Below are positions 40,273 through 49,427 of a stretch of 64,000 nt of DNA, piece after piece. Under the pieces are notes generated by a model that ran no database searches, was not told the origin of the DNA, and saw only the letters and a program-made list of their open reading frames with translations. Source of the stretch: Lawsonibacter sp900766145 (GTDB taxonomy: Bacteria; Bacillota; Clostridia; Oscillospirales; Oscillospiraceae); NCBI RefSeq assembly GCF_030372275.1, contig NZ_JAUDDJ010000013.1; one strand, 5' to 3'. Position numbers and translations under genes: made by a program. Position 1 is the stretch's first letter. Each line of letters starts with the position of its first letter.

Positions 40273-41148
40273 GTGAAGGAAGAGACACAGCGGCGGGGCG
40301 GCGCCGGCCTGGTACTGGCGGGCGCCAGCTTGTGGGGGCTCATTGGCCTCTTTAACCGGGCCCTGCTGGGGGCCGGGCTGGGACCGGAGAGCATCGTGCT
40401 GGTGCGCAATCTGGGCGGCCTTGTGGTGTTGGCCCTGGTGCTGGCGGTGTGGAAGCGGGAGGCCTTTCGGGTGCAGGTGAAGCACCTGGGATGGTTTTTC
40501 GGCACCGGGGTGGTGAGCGTAGTGTTCTTCACCTGGTGCTATTTCAGCTGTCAGGAGCAGTGCTCCCTGGCGGTGGCCGCCATTTTGCTCTATACCTCCC
40601 CCGCCTTTGTGGTGCTGCTGTCCGCCCTGCTGTGGCGGGATAAGATCACAAAGCGCAAGCTTCTCGCCCTGGGGCTCACCTTCTTTGGCTGTGCCTGCGT
40701 GGCGGGCATCTGGAGCGGCGGGGCCAGCCTGACGGGGCAGGGCCTGCTGCTGGGGCTGGGGGCCGGATTTTTCTACGCCCTGTACTCCATCTTCGGCCGC
40801 TTTGCCTTAAAACACTACGGCCCATACACCGTCACCCTATACACCTTCGTCTTTGCCAGTTTGGCCGCCCTGGTGTTCCTGCGCCCGGCGGAGCTGGCTG
40901 TACTCACCGCCCAGCCCAAGCTGCTGGGGGCTGCCGCCGCCCTGGTGGTGATATCCACTGTGCTACCCTACCTGCTGTACACCGCGGGGCTGGCCCGCAT
41001 TGACAGCGGCAAGGCCGCCATCCTGGCCTCCGTGGAGCCGGTGGTGGCCGCCCTGGTTGGAGTGCTGGTGTTTCATGAGACCATGGACGTCTCCACCGCC
41101 CTGGGTGTGGTAAGCATCCTGGCGGCGGTGGTGCTGCTGCGAGAGTAA
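40273..41148 (+). CDS. EamA/DMT-family transporter
   Basis: A 291-residue protein with ten predicted membrane segments in two EamA repeats (ASLWGLIGLFNRALLG near the start; the second begins around GLLLGLGAGFFYALYSIFGR). Relatives export amino acids, metabolites or drugs; the substrate cannot be told. I chose a GTG start at 40273 because GGAGG lies 8 nt upstream; an in-frame ATG at 40213 overlaps the preceding gene. It is followed by uvrA after 46 bp. Confidence 0.82.
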   Translation: MKEETQRRGGAGLVLAGASLWGLIGLFNRALLGAGLGPESIVLVRNLGGLVVLALVLAVWKREAFRVQVKHLGWFFGTGVVSVVFFTWCYFSCQEQCSLAVAAILLYTSPAFVVLLSALLWRDKITKRKLLALGLTFFGCACVAGIWSGGASLTGQGLLLGLGAGFFYALYSIFGRFALKHYGPYTVTLYTFVFASLAALVFLRPAELAVLTAQPKLLGAAAALVVISTVLPYLLYTAGLARIDSGKAAILASVEPVVAALVGVLVFHETMDVSTALGVVSILAAVVLLRE

Positions 41149-41194
41149 CCAACTTCCCCCGCCTGGGGAGAGATCAAGATAGAGGAACAACGCT

Positions 41195-44029
41195 ATGCAG
41201 AATTTTATTGATATCAAAGGGGCTCGGGAGAACAACCTGAAAAACATCGACCTGACCATCCCCCGGGACAAGCTGGTGGTGCTCACCGGCCTGTCCGGGT
41301 CGGGTAAGTCGTCCCTGGCCTTTGACACCATCTACGCCGAAGGTCAGCGCCGGTATGTGGAGTCCCTGAGCTCCTATGCCCGGATGTTCCTGGGCCAGAT
41401 GGAAAAGCCCGATGTGGACTATATCGACGGCCTCAGCCCCGCCATTTCCATCGACCAGAAGACCACCTCTAAGAATCCCCGCTCCACTGTAGGTACCGTT
41501 ACCGAGATCTACGACTACCTGCGTCTGCTGTGGGCCCGGGTGGGCACCCCCCACTGTCCCATCTGCGGCAAGGAGATCAAGCAGCAGACCATCGATCAGA
41601 TCATCGACCAGGTCCTGGCTCTGCCTGAAGCCACCCGCATCCAGGTGATGGCTCCGGTGATCCGGGGCAAGAAGGGCGAGCACGCCAAGATCTTCGAGGA
41701 CGCCCGCCGCTCCGGCTATGTGCGCTGCCGGGTGGACGGTATCGCCTACGATTTGGGCGAGGAAATTAAGCTGGAGAAGAACAAGAAGCACAACATTGAG
41801 ATCGTGGTGGACCGTCTGGTTATCCGGGAGGACATCGCCCGCCGCCTCACCGACAGCGTGGAGGTGGCCTCCAACCTGGCGGGGGGGCTGGTGGTCATCA
41901 ATGTGGTGGGGGAGGACCGGGACATCCTCTTTTCCCAGAACTACGCCTGCGAGGACTGCGGCGTGTCCATCGAGGAGCTCACTCCCCGGATGTTCTCCTT
42001 CAACAACCCCTTTGGCGCCTGCCCCACCTGTACTGGCCTGGGCAGCCAGCTGAAGGTGGACCCCGACCTCATCATTCCCAACAAAAATCTGTCCATCCTG
42101 GAGGGGGCCATCACCGCCTCTGGCTGGAACAACATTAAGTCCGACGGCATCTCCCGCATGTACTTTGACGCCCTGGCCAAGAAGTACCGCTTCAAGCTGG
42201 ACACTCCGGTCAAAGACCTGTCCAAGGAAGTGCTGGACGTGATCCTCTACGGCACCAAGGGGGAGGAGCTCACCCTCCACTACGACCAGCCCCGGGGGAA
42301 GGGTACCCTCCACCAGGCCTTTGAGGGCATCTGCAACAACCTGGAGCGGCGGTACAAGGAGACCCAGTCCGACGCGGTGCGCAAGGAGCTGGAGGACTGC
42401 ATGAGCCAGAGCCCCTGCCCTACCTGCCACGGCCGCCGTCTGCGTCGGGAGTCTTTGGCGGTGACGGTGGGCGGCATCGATATTGACACCTTCTGCCACA
42501 AGTCGGTCACCGAGGCCCTGGACTTTATGGAGCATCTGGAACTCACCGAGACCCAGCAGATGATCGCCGCCCAGATTTTGAAGGAGATCAAAAACCGCCT
42601 GGGCTTTTTGCGCTCGGTGGGCCTTCAGTACCTCACCCTGTCTCGCTCCGCCGCCTCCCTGTCCGGCGGCGAGAGCCAGCGTATCCGCCTGGCTACCCAG
42701 ATTGGTTCTTCCCTCATGGGAGTCCTCTATATTCTGGACGAGCCCTCCATCGGTCTTCACCAGCGGGACAACGATAAGCTGCTGAAAACTCTCCAGGACC
42801 TGCGGGACCTGGGCAACACCCTGCTGGTGGTGGAGCACGACGAGGACACCATGCGCGCCGCCGACTACATTGTAGACGTAGGCCCCGGCGCGGGGGTTCA
42901 CGGCGGCGAGATCGTGGCAGCAGGTACCCCGGAGGAGGTTATGAACACCCCCGGCTCCATCACCGGAGACTATCTGGCGGGCCGCCGGAAGATTCCCGTT
43001 CCTGACCACCGCCGCAAGGGCAACGGCAAGCACCTGAAAATCTTCGGTGCCCGGGAGAATAACCTGCGTAATGTGGATGTGGACATCCCCCTGGGCACCT
43101 TTACCTGCGTCACCGGCGTGTCGGGCAGCGGCAAATCCTCCCTGGTCAACGAGATCCTCTACAAAAAGCTGGGGGCCGACCTGAACCGGGTGAAGGTGCG
43201 CCCCGGCAAGCACGACCGCATCGAGGGGGAGGAGTACCTGGACAAGGTCATCGACATCGACCAGTCCCCCATTGGACGCACCCCCCGCAGTAACCCGGCC
43301 ACCTATACCGGGCTCTTTAACGACATCCGGGAGCTGTTCGCCTCCACCCAGGACGCCAAGACCCGGGGGTACGGCCCGGGGCGGTTCTCCTTCAACACCC
43401 GAGGCGGTCGGTGTGAGGCTTGCCAGGGCGACGGCCTGCTGAAGATCGAGATGCACTTCCTCCCCGACATCTACGTGCCCTGCGAGGTGTGTAAGGGCAA
43501 GCGGTACAACCGGGAGACCCTGGAGGTGCGCTACAAGGGCAAGAACATCTACGAAGTGCTGGAGATGACGGTGGATGAGGCCCTGCCCTTCTTTGAGAAC
43601 CTGCCGAAAATTTATAACCGCCTGAAAACCCTGGAAGAGGTGGGCCTGGGCTATGTGAAGCTGGGCCAGGCCTCCACCACCCTGTCCGGCGGCGAGGCCC
43701 AGCGGGTCAAGCTGGCCACCGAGCTGAGTAAGCGCTCCACGGGCAAGACCATCTATATCCTGGACGAGCCCACCACCGGCCTGCACAGCTACGACGTGCA
43801 GCGCCTCATCGATGTGCTGCAAAGACTGGTGGAGGCGGGCAACACCATCGTGGTCATCGAGCACAACCTGGATGTGATCAAAACCGCCGACCACATCATC
43901 GACCTGGGCCCCGAGGGGGGCGACGGCGGCGGTACTATTGTGTGTACGGGCACGCCGGAAGAGGTTGCTGCCTGCCCCCAGAGCTATACCGGCCAGTATT
44001 TGGCGCGGATGCTAAAACAGCAGGATTAA
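41195..44029 (+). CDS. uvrA: excinuclease ABC subunit A
   Basis: A 944-residue dimeric ABC-type ATPase that finds DNA damage and loads UvrB. Both Walker A motifs (GLSGSGKSSLAFDT and GVSGSGKSSLVNE) and both signature motifs (SLSGGESQRIRLA and TLSGGEAQRVKLA) are present. The zinc fingers are CPICGKEI-type and a second C4 set around CEACQGDG to CEVCKGKRYN. The length is typical. It is separated from uvrB by three genes. Confidence 0.97.
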   Translation: MQNFIDIKGARENNLKNIDLTIPRDKLVVLTGLSGSGKSSLAFDTIYAEGQRRYVESLSSYARMFLGQMEKPDVDYIDGLSPAISIDQKTTSKNPRSTVGTVTEIYDYLRLLWARVGTPHCPICGKEIKQQTIDQIIDQVLALPEATRIQVMAPVIRGKKGEHAKIFEDARRSGYVRCRVDGIAYDLGEEIKLEKNKKHNIEIVVDRLVIREDIARRLTDSVEVASNLAGGLVVINVVGEDRDILFSQNYACEDCGVSIEELTPRMFSFNNPFGACPTCTGLGSQLKVDPDLIIPNKNLSILEGAITASGWNNIKSDGISRMYFDALAKKYRFKLDTPVKDLSKEVLDVILYGTKGEELTLHYDQPRGKGTLHQAFEGICNNLERRYKETQSDAVRKELEDCMSQSPCPTCHGRRLRRESLAVTVGGIDIDTFCHKSVTEALDFMEHLELTETQQMIAAQILKEIKNRLGFLRSVGLQYLTLSRSAASLSGGESQRIRLATQIGSSLMGVLYILDEPSIGLHQRDNDKLLKTLQDLRDLGNTLLVVEHDEDTMRAADYIVDVGPGAGVHGGEIVAAGTPEEVMNTPGSITGDYLAGRRKIPVPDHRRKGNGKHLKIFGARENNLRNVDVDIPLGTFTCVTGVSGSGKSSLVNEILYKKLGADLNRVKVRPGKHDRIEGEEYLDKVIDIDQSPIGRTPRSNPATYTGLFNDIRELFASTQDAKTRGYGPGRFSFNTRGGRCEACQGDGLLKIEMHFLPDIYVPCEVCKGKRYNRETLEVRYKGKNIYEVLEMTVDEALPFFENLPKIYNRLKTLEEVGLGYVKLGQASTTLSGGEAQRVKLATELSKRSTGKTIYILDEPTTGLHSYDVQRLIDVLQRLVEAGNTIVVIEHNLDVIKTADHIIDLGPEGGDGGGTIVCTGTPEEVAACPQSYTGQYLARMLKQQD

Positions 44030-44118
44030 CTTTATGATTTCTTAATTCCAGCGCCATTGACGCGGGGAACGAAAATGTGTAGGATAAAAAGGAAACGCTG
44101 GAAACAAGGAGAAGGGGC

Positions 44119-44667
44119 ATGACCAGATACACTCTCACCGATCCCAAGGATGCGCGCTTTGCGCCCGCCTTTGCCCTGTATGAGCAGAGCTTTCCCATCC
44201 ACGAGCGGCGCACCAAGCAGGCCCAGCAGGCCCGTCTGGGCTGCCCCGGCTACCACTTTGACCTGCTGATGGAGAAAGACAGCTTCCAGGGCATCCTTCT
44301 GTGGTGGGAGGCTGGTCCCCTTTGTTATGTGGAGCACTTTGCCATCGCGCCCCAGCTGCGTGGAACGGGGATTGGGACCCGTGCCCTGGAGCAGCTGAGA
44401 GAGGAGGGGCGCCGGGTCCTTTTGGAGATTGACCCTCCGGTGGATGAGGTTTCCCGCCGCCGTCAGCGTTTTTACGAGAAGGCGGGCTTCTGTGCCAATC
44501 CCTTTCACCATATCCACCCTCCCTATCGCAGGGGCTTTTCCGGACATGCTCTGGTGGTCATGACCAGCTCCGGCCTGGTGACACCGGCGGAGTATCAGGA
44601 CTTTGCCCGGTATCTGGACCAGGTGGTCATGTCGGACTGCAAGCCTCCTCTGGAAGAAAACAGATAA
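44119..44667 (+). CDS. GNAT-family N-acetyltransferase
   Basis: A 182-residue protein with the GNAT core: strands YVEHFAIAPQLRGTGIGTRAL, here the acetyl-CoA loop QLRGTGIG at about residue 80, then LLEIDPPVDEVSRRRQRFYEKAGF. The pattern VLLEIDPP..D..SRRRQ.FYEK.GF is common in a clostridial subgroup. The substrate is unknown. AAGGAGAAGG lies 7 nt upstream of the ATG. The next gene starts 18 bp later. Confidence 0.8.
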   Translation: MTRYTLTDPKDARFAPAFALYEQSFPIHERRTKQAQQARLGCPGYHFDLLMEKDSFQGILLWWEAGPLCYVEHFAIAPQLRGTGIGTRALEQLREEGRRVLLEIDPPVDEVSRRRQRFYEKAGFCANPFHHIHPPYRRGFSGHALVVMTSSGLVTPAEYQDFARYLDQVVMSDCKPPLEENR

Positions 44668-44685
44668 AAGGAGTTTCGTTCCCCC

Positions 44686-45174
44686 ATGGATATCATGCAT
44701 TTCTTAACGGAGACCGACTTTGGACGGTGTGTGTTCACCACGTTGGTCTCCATGATCCCCATTATTGAGCTGCGCGGCGGCATCCCCTTCGGCGTGGCTC
44801 TGGGCCTTCCCTATCAGGAGGCCTTTGTCTCCGCCGTCATCGGCAACATCATACCCGCCCCCTTTATCATCGTCTATATCCGCAAGATCTTTATGATGAT
44901 GCGCCGGTATATGCCCCGGCTCAACGGCGTGGTGGATAAGATGGAGAAGAAGGCCCACTTGAAGGGTCAGAAGGTAAGCAAGTACAAGTATATTGGACTG
45001 TGGCTGTTTGTGGCCATCCCCCTGCCCGGCACCGGAGCCTGGACCGGCTCCCTGGCCGCCGCCTTCCTGGATATGCGCCTGCGCAAGGCCTTCCCTGCGG
45101 TGCTGCTGGGCGTGCTGACCGCCGGGTGCATTATGACCGCCCTGACCCACGTGGGAGTCAACCTGTTTTCCTGA
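44686..45174 (+). CDS. small multidrug export-like membrane protein (COG2426 type)
   Basis: A 162-residue membrane protein with four hydrophobic segments. The N-terminal SMIPIIELRGGIPFGVALG and the later LFVAIPLPGTGAWTGSLAA are hallmarks of the family called small multi-drug export protein. These show similarity to DedA-like re-entrant folds, and experimental evidence for export is thin. AAAGGAG precedes the ATG. It probably shares a transcript with the acetyltransferase gene. Confidence 0.8.
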   Translation: MDIMHFLTETDFGRCVFTTLVSMIPIIELRGGIPFGVALGLPYQEAFVSAVIGNIIPAPFIIVYIRKIFMMMRRYMPRLNGVVDKMEKKAHLKGQKVSKYKYIGLWLFVAIPLPGTGAWTGSLAAAFLDMRLRKAFPAVLLGVLTAGCIMTALTHVGVNLFS

Positions 45175-45220
45175 CACCATAGACCGCCTCTGGGCATAGG
45201 ATGGCCCGGAGGTGGTATCC

Positions 45221-45562
45221 TTGTCAGAGGTATGGGAGTTGGCGGCAGCCATCTTGTTTATGATCGGGGCGGCTGCCCTGCTGTGGTATTTATTTGGGCG
45301 GCTGATGCGTCCCATTCGTGGGGAACAGATTTGGATGGTCCTGCCCGGAGAGGGAGACGGCGAGGGGCTGGAAGAGACCCTGCGCTGGCTGGCCTGGTGC
45401 CGGGAGAGCGGCACGTTCCGGGGCTGGGCGGTGATTTTTGACCGGAGCCTGACCCCACGGGGCCGGGAGCTGGCCTTGAACTTGGCCCGGCGTTGGAGCT
45501 GGGTAAGCTGCTGTCCCGCCGGGAGCCTGGAGGAGTGGCTCAGTCAGGGTGAGGAACCATAA
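45221..45562 (+). CDS. membrane-anchored hypothetical protein (113 aa)
   Basis: A short protein with one N-terminal membrane segment (about residues 6-25) and a small cytoplasmic domain (IWMVLPGEGDGEGLEETLRW). A TTG start at 45221 is supported by CCGGAGG 8 nt upstream; a GTG at 45212 overlaps that site. The next gene, recD2, starts 19 bp after its stop. I do not recognise the family. Confidence 0.6.
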   Translation: MSEVWELAAAILFMIGAAALLWYLFGRLMRPIRGEQIWMVLPGEGDGEGLEETLRWLAWCRESGTFRGWAVIFDRSLTPRGRELALNLARRWSWVSCCPAGSLEEWLSQGEEP

Positions 45563-45581
45563 TCGGAGAGGAGGAGACTGT

Positions 45582-47786
45582 ATGGACCAAGAGCGCACGG
45601 AGAAGCCGGTGCTGGAGGGGACGGTCTCCTCCATTATTTTTCAAAACGAGGGAAACGGCTACACCATCCTTCGCCTGGACGCAGGGGAGGAGGAGATGAC
45701 GGTGGTGGGCTCCATGCCTGGGGTATCCCCGGGAGAGTACCTCACCGTGCGGGGGGAGTGGGTGCGCCACGCCACCTACGGCACCCAGTTCCGGGCTGAC
45801 GTGGTGGAGCGCCGCCTGCCCCAGGGCTTAAAGGAGGTCTACCACTACCTGGCCTCCGGGGCCGTCAAGGGAGTGGGCAAGGCCACCGCCCGGCTGCTGG
45901 TGGAGGAGTTTGGGGAAGAGGCTCTCACCGTCATCGAGGAGGAGCCGGACAAGCTCACCAGAATCCGGGGCATCTCCCCTAAGCGGGCCCGTACCATTAG
46001 TAACGCCTTCCGCCAGCAGATGGGCATGCGCCGCATGATGGAGTTTTTAAACCAGCATCAGCTGCCCCTGGAGTTGGCCATGCCCCTGTACCGAAATTAT
46101 GGAGACGTGGCCCTGGAGGCGGTGCGCTCCAACCCCTACCTGCTCTCCGGGTGGGAGTTTGGAGTGGATTTCTCCCAGGCCGACGCCCTGGCCCTGGAGC
46201 TGGGGGTGGAGGGAGAGGCGCCTCTCCGCCGGGAGGCTGGTCTGCTCTTTGAGTTGGACCACAACCTGAATAATGGACACAGTTTTCTCCCGGCAGGAAA
46301 GCTGGCGGCGGCTACCGGGCAGCTGCTCTCGGTAGACGGGGAGCTGCTGGAGGAGTCGCTGGACACCCTGGAGCGCCGGGGAGAGATCGTCCGGGAGGAG
46401 ATCGCTGGGGAACAGGCGGTCTATTTGCCTCAGATCTATGAGGCTGAGGTGTACATCGCCCAGCGCATCGGGGAGATGAGCCGCTCCCAGCTGCTGCCCC
46501 CCGATGATCTGGACAAGCTGCTGAAGAACATCCAGCGCCGCCAGGGCATCACCTATGCCCCCCAGCAGCGCCAGGCTGTGGAGCAGGCCGCCGAGCGGCA
46601 GGTCATGCTCCTCACCGGCGGGCCGGGTACCGGCAAGACCACCTGTCTGCGGGGCGTGCTGGCCCTCTTTGAGGCCATGGGGCTGGAGACCGCCCTGGCT
46701 GCCCCCACCGGACGGGCGGCCAAGCGCCTGGGGGAGCTGTGCTCCACCGAGGCCTCCACCATCCACCGCCTGCTGGAGACCGGCTTTGACCCCCACACCG
46801 GCCAGCTGGTGTTTACCCGCAACGAGTACGACCCCCTGGATGTGGACGCCGTCATTGTGGATGAGGTGTCCATGGTGGATGTGCCCCTGATGGCGGCCCT
46901 GTTGTCCGCATTAAGAGACGACTGCCGCCTGGTGCTGGTAGGCGACCCCGACCAGCTCCCTTCCGTGGGGCCGGGCAACCTGTTTTCCGACCTCATCCGC
47001 AGCCAGGTGGTGCCCACCGTGCGCCTCACCGAGATTTTCCGGCAGGCCGCCCAGAGTGCCATCGTCCGCAACGCCCACCAGGTGAACCAGGGGATATTGC
47101 CCGACCTGCGGGAGAACCGGGGAGACTTCTTCTTCCTGCGCCGCCGGGACGCCCAGAGCGCGGCGGAGACCATCGTGGACCTGTGCCGCCGCAGGCTCCC
47201 GGAAAATATGGGGATCCCCGCCGACCAGATCCAGGTCCTGTCCCCCACCCGCCGCCGGGGCACCGGCACGGGGGTCCTCAATCAGGCTCTCCAGGCCGCC
47301 CTGAATCCGCCGGATGAGAAGAAAGGGGAGCGCCGCTTTGGCGACTGGATTTTCCGAGCGGGAGACCGGGTCATGCAGGTGAAGAACAACTACGACATCC
47401 TCTGGCGGGAGGACGGGGATACCGACTCCGGCATGGGGATGTTTAACGGTGACATCGGGGTCATCCGGGAGGTGGACCGGGAGTGCATCACCGTGGATTT
47501 TGACGGCAAAGTAGTGGAGTACTCTCCCGACATGCTGGGGGAGCTGGAGCCCGCCTTTGCCGTGACGGTACATAAGGCCCAGGGCAGCGAGTACCGGGCG
47601 GTGATTTTGGCTGCTCTGGACGGCGCCCCCATGCTGATGACCCGGGGCGTGCTCTACACCGCCATCACCCGGGCCAAGGAGCTGTTTATCGTGGTAGGAG
47701 ACGACCAGGCGGTGGAGCGCATGGTGGTCAACAACCGCCAGACCCGCCGCTACTCGGGGTTACGCGCCCGGCTACTTTTTTCGTGA
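45582..47786 (+). CDS. recD2: RecD2-type SF1B DNA helicase
   Basis: A 734-residue 5'-3' helicase of the RecD2 (YrrC) type. An N-terminal OB-like domain (EGTVSSIIFQNEGNGYTILRL, cut here) and helix-hairpin-helix units (GVGKATARLLVEEFG, IRGISPKRARTI) lead to the motor. The motor has Walker A (LTGGPGTGKTTCLRG, about residue 350), DEVSM, GDPDQLPSVGPG and the C-terminal TVHKAQGSEY. It takes part in repair and replication-fork handling without RecBC. The ATG follows GAGGAG. Its last codons and TGA lie within the first hairpin of a dispersed repeat. Confidence 0.93.
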   Translation: MDQERTEKPVLEGTVSSIIFQNEGNGYTILRLDAGEEEMTVVGSMPGVSPGEYLTVRGEWVRHATYGTQFRADVVERRLPQGLKEVYHYLASGAVKGVGKATARLLVEEFGEEALTVIEEEPDKLTRIRGISPKRARTISNAFRQQMGMRRMMEFLNQHQLPLELAMPLYRNYGDVALEAVRSNPYLLSGWEFGVDFSQADALALELGVEGEAPLRREAGLLFELDHNLNNGHSFLPAGKLAAATGQLLSVDGELLEESLDTLERRGEIVREEIAGEQAVYLPQIYEAEVYIAQRIGEMSRSQLLPPDDLDKLLKNIQRRQGITYAPQQRQAVEQAAERQVMLLTGGPGTGKTTCLRGVLALFEAMGLETALAAPTGRAAKRLGELCSTEASTIHRLLETGFDPHTGQLVFTRNEYDPLDVDAVIVDEVSMVDVPLMAALLSALRDDCRLVLVGDPDQLPSVGPGNLFSDLIRSQVVPTVRLTEIFRQAAQSAIVRNAHQVNQGILPDLRENRGDFFFLRRRDAQSAAETIVDLCRRRLPENMGIPADQIQVLSPTRRRGTGTGVLNQALQAALNPPDEKKGERRFGDWIFRAGDRVMQVKNNYDILWREDGDTDSGMGMFNGDIGVIREVDRECITVDFDGKVVEYSPDMLGELEPAFAVTVHKAQGSEYRAVILAALDGAPMLMTRGVLYTAITRAKELFIVVGDDQAVERMVVNNRQTRRYSGLRARLLFS

Positions 47787-47850
47787 AAAAAGTAGCCAAA
47801 AAAGCTTGGCGCAAAACTTCGTTTTGCTTCCGGGCAAAGGCAGAAGTCTG
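47770..47850 (+). repeat. dispersed two-hairpin repeat, copy D, overlapping recD2 end
   Basis: First hairpin GGCTACTTTTTTC-gt-complement (47770-47797), then AGCTTGG and a second hairpin GCAAAAC-ttc-GTTTTGC (around 47811-47827). The recD2 stop (47784-47786) sits in the loop, so the repeat supplies the last residues of the protein. Confidence 0.65.
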
Positions 47851-47867
47851 CACCATCAAACGAAAAC

Positions 47868-47900
47868 AAAAATAGGGATGGCATTGCCATCCCTATTTTT
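47868..47900. terminator. terminator downstream of recD2
   Basis: A near-perfect 16-bp stem (AAAAATAGGGATGGCA with its complement) with a T-run. Confidence 0.8.
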
Positions 47901-47911
47901 TTCAAAAAACC

Positions 47912-47937
47912 TGTAACTTTTCTGAATATACGACGTT
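47912..47937 (+). promoter_or_regulatory. candidate ECF-type autoregulatory promoter
   Basis: TGTAAC (47912-47917) followed after 16 bp by CGTTTA (47934-47939) resembles the -35/-10 pattern of ECF sigma factors such as Bacillus sigma W or X. It lies 49 bp upstream of an ECF sigma gene, so the factor may drive itself. Confidence 0.4.
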
Positions 47938-47985
47938 TAACAAGTGGAACCAACAAACAGGGGACCGGAAGAGAGGGGATGGAGT

Positions 47986-48465
47986 ATGAGCCAGGATTTT
48001 GCAGCGGCCTGCCAGGTCTACTATGACCGGGTATACCGCTTCCTGCTGGCTCTGTCCGGAGACCCCAACCAGGCGGAGGACCTGACGCAGGAGGTCTTTT
48101 ACCGGGCCCTGCTCCACATCGGCCGCTACCAGGAGCAGGGGCAGATGTTCACCTGGCTGTGTGCCATCGGAAAAAACCTCTGGCTCAGCCAGTGCCGCAG
48201 GGAGGGCCGCCGGAAACATACCCTCACCGACACCCCACAGCCCGGACCAGAGGAGACCCTCTCCGCCCAGGAGGTCCAGAACGCCCTGCGCCGGGCGGTG
48301 GCCGCCCTGCCCGAAGATTTCCGGGACGTGGTCATCCTCCATGTCTACGGCGGGATCTCGCTCAGGGAGATTTCCGCCATGAAGGGCAAGTCGGACAGCT
48401 GGGGCAAGGTCACCTACTATCGTGCCAAACAAATGCTAAGAAAGGAATTGGAGGGATTGCGATGA
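47986..48465 (+). CDS. ECF-type RNA polymerase sigma factor
   Basis: A 159-residue sigma-70-family protein with region 2 (YYDRVYRFLLALSGDPNQAEDL, cut here; DLTQEVFYRALLHIGRY) and region 4 (LRRAVAALPEDFRDVVILHV then GGISLREISAMKGKS). It is short, without regions 1 and 3, as in the ECF group. The start at 47986 follows GAGGGG. Its stop overlaps the start of the anti-sigma gene (ATGA), the usual coupled pair. Targets are probably envelope-related, but that is inference. Confidence 0.88.
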   Translation: MSQDFAAACQVYYDRVYRFLLALSGDPNQAEDLTQEVFYRALLHIGRYQEQGQMFTWLCAIGKNLWLSQCRREGRRKHTLTDTPQPGPEETLSAQEVQNALRRAVAALPEDFRDVVILHVYGGISLREISAMKGKSDSWGKVTYYRAKQMLRKELEGLR

Positions 48466-49361
48466 AAAACAAGTGCGATATTGTTCAGGACCTGCTCCCC
48501 CTCTATGTGGACGGCTGCTGTACCCAGGGCAGCCGGGAGCTGGTGGAGGAGCACCTGAAGGAATGCCCTGCCTGCAAACAGGCGTTTGGGGAGATGACGG
48601 GGGAAATCCCTGTACCGGAGGAGCCCCAGCCTGAGGCGGAGCCTGTCTCGGCAGAGCCTGTCCCGGAGGAGCCGGAGAAAAAGCAGGAGAAGACCTTCCG
48701 CAAGGGAATGAAGAAAATCCGCCGCCGGTGGATCGCCTCCCTGATCGTGGTGATCATTCTGGTTCCCCTCCTGCTCCTGGGGATCAACCAAGTGAGGGGA
48801 GAGGGCCTGTGCTATACCAACCTCCGCGAGTTCTACCTGGCCCACGCCTTCCTGGGAAAGATGAAGGCTGGGGACTATGAGGGAGCCACCAAGTATGTGG
48901 ACCGGGAGACCAGACGGGGAGAGTTTCAGGAGCGGTTTACCGAAGAGGAGCTGGCAAACTATGACCAGGATGCCATCGACACCTTTGTGGCTGCCGCCCA
49001 GGGCTACACCGAGATGGGAGGACTCTCCGGCTACCGCTTCCACTGGGGTGGATATGCCTCTGCCATGGTAGGCGGCGAATCGTTCGATGGGGATACTTTC
49101 TACCGCTTTGACTTTACCATCACCGTGGGCGGAAAAGATTACCTGGCATCCCTGGAGGTAACGGATAACGGGGTGACGAACTGCTCGGTCTATGACAACC
49201 CCATGGGCGGCCCACAGCAGCTCAATGCCATCAACGTATGGGAATACACCCTGTGGGACGAGTATGAGGCTCGTTACGACAACCCGGAGCGGGAGGCAGC
49301 GTATACCGCATTTGTGGAGAAGAGAGCGTACGAGAGCGGTCTCCAGGTAGCTCCTAAGTAA
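48462..49361 (+). CDS. membrane-spanning zinc-finger anti-sigma factor
   Basis: A 299-residue protein. The N-terminal zinc-binding anti-sigma domain has the motif HLKECPACKQAF (HxxxCxxC) and precedes a Glu/Pro-rich linker (about residues 48-75). One membrane segment follows (WIASLIVVIILVPLLLLGI, about 90-108), then an extracytoplasmic domain of about 190 residues without a recognisable fold. It would hold the ECF sigma factor at the membrane until a signal on the outside releases it. Confidence 0.85.
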   Translation: MKNKCDIVQDLLPLYVDGCCTQGSRELVEEHLKECPACKQAFGEMTGEIPVPEEPQPEAEPVSAEPVPEEPEKKQEKTFRKGMKKIRRRWIASLIVVIILVPLLLLGINQVRGEGLCYTNLREFYLAHAFLGKMKAGDYEGATKYVDRETRRGEFQERFTEEELANYDQDAIDTFVAAAQGYTEMGGLSGYRFHWGGYASAMVGGESFDGDTFYRFDFTITVGGKDYLASLEVTDNGVTNCSVYDNPMGGPQQLNAINVWEYTLWDEYEARYDNPEREAAYTAFVEKRAYESGLQVAPK

Positions 49362-49382
49362 TTCCCTTATAAAAGAAAGAAT

Positions 49383-49415
49383 AGCCCGGCGCACATGAAA
49401 AATGTGCGCCGGGCT
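49383..49415. terminator. bidirectional terminator
   Basis: A 14-bp stem (AGCCCGGCGCACAT with its complement) around GAAAA, followed by GTTTTG, between convergent genes. Confidence 0.85.
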
Positions 49416-49427
49416 GTTTTGTATCAT

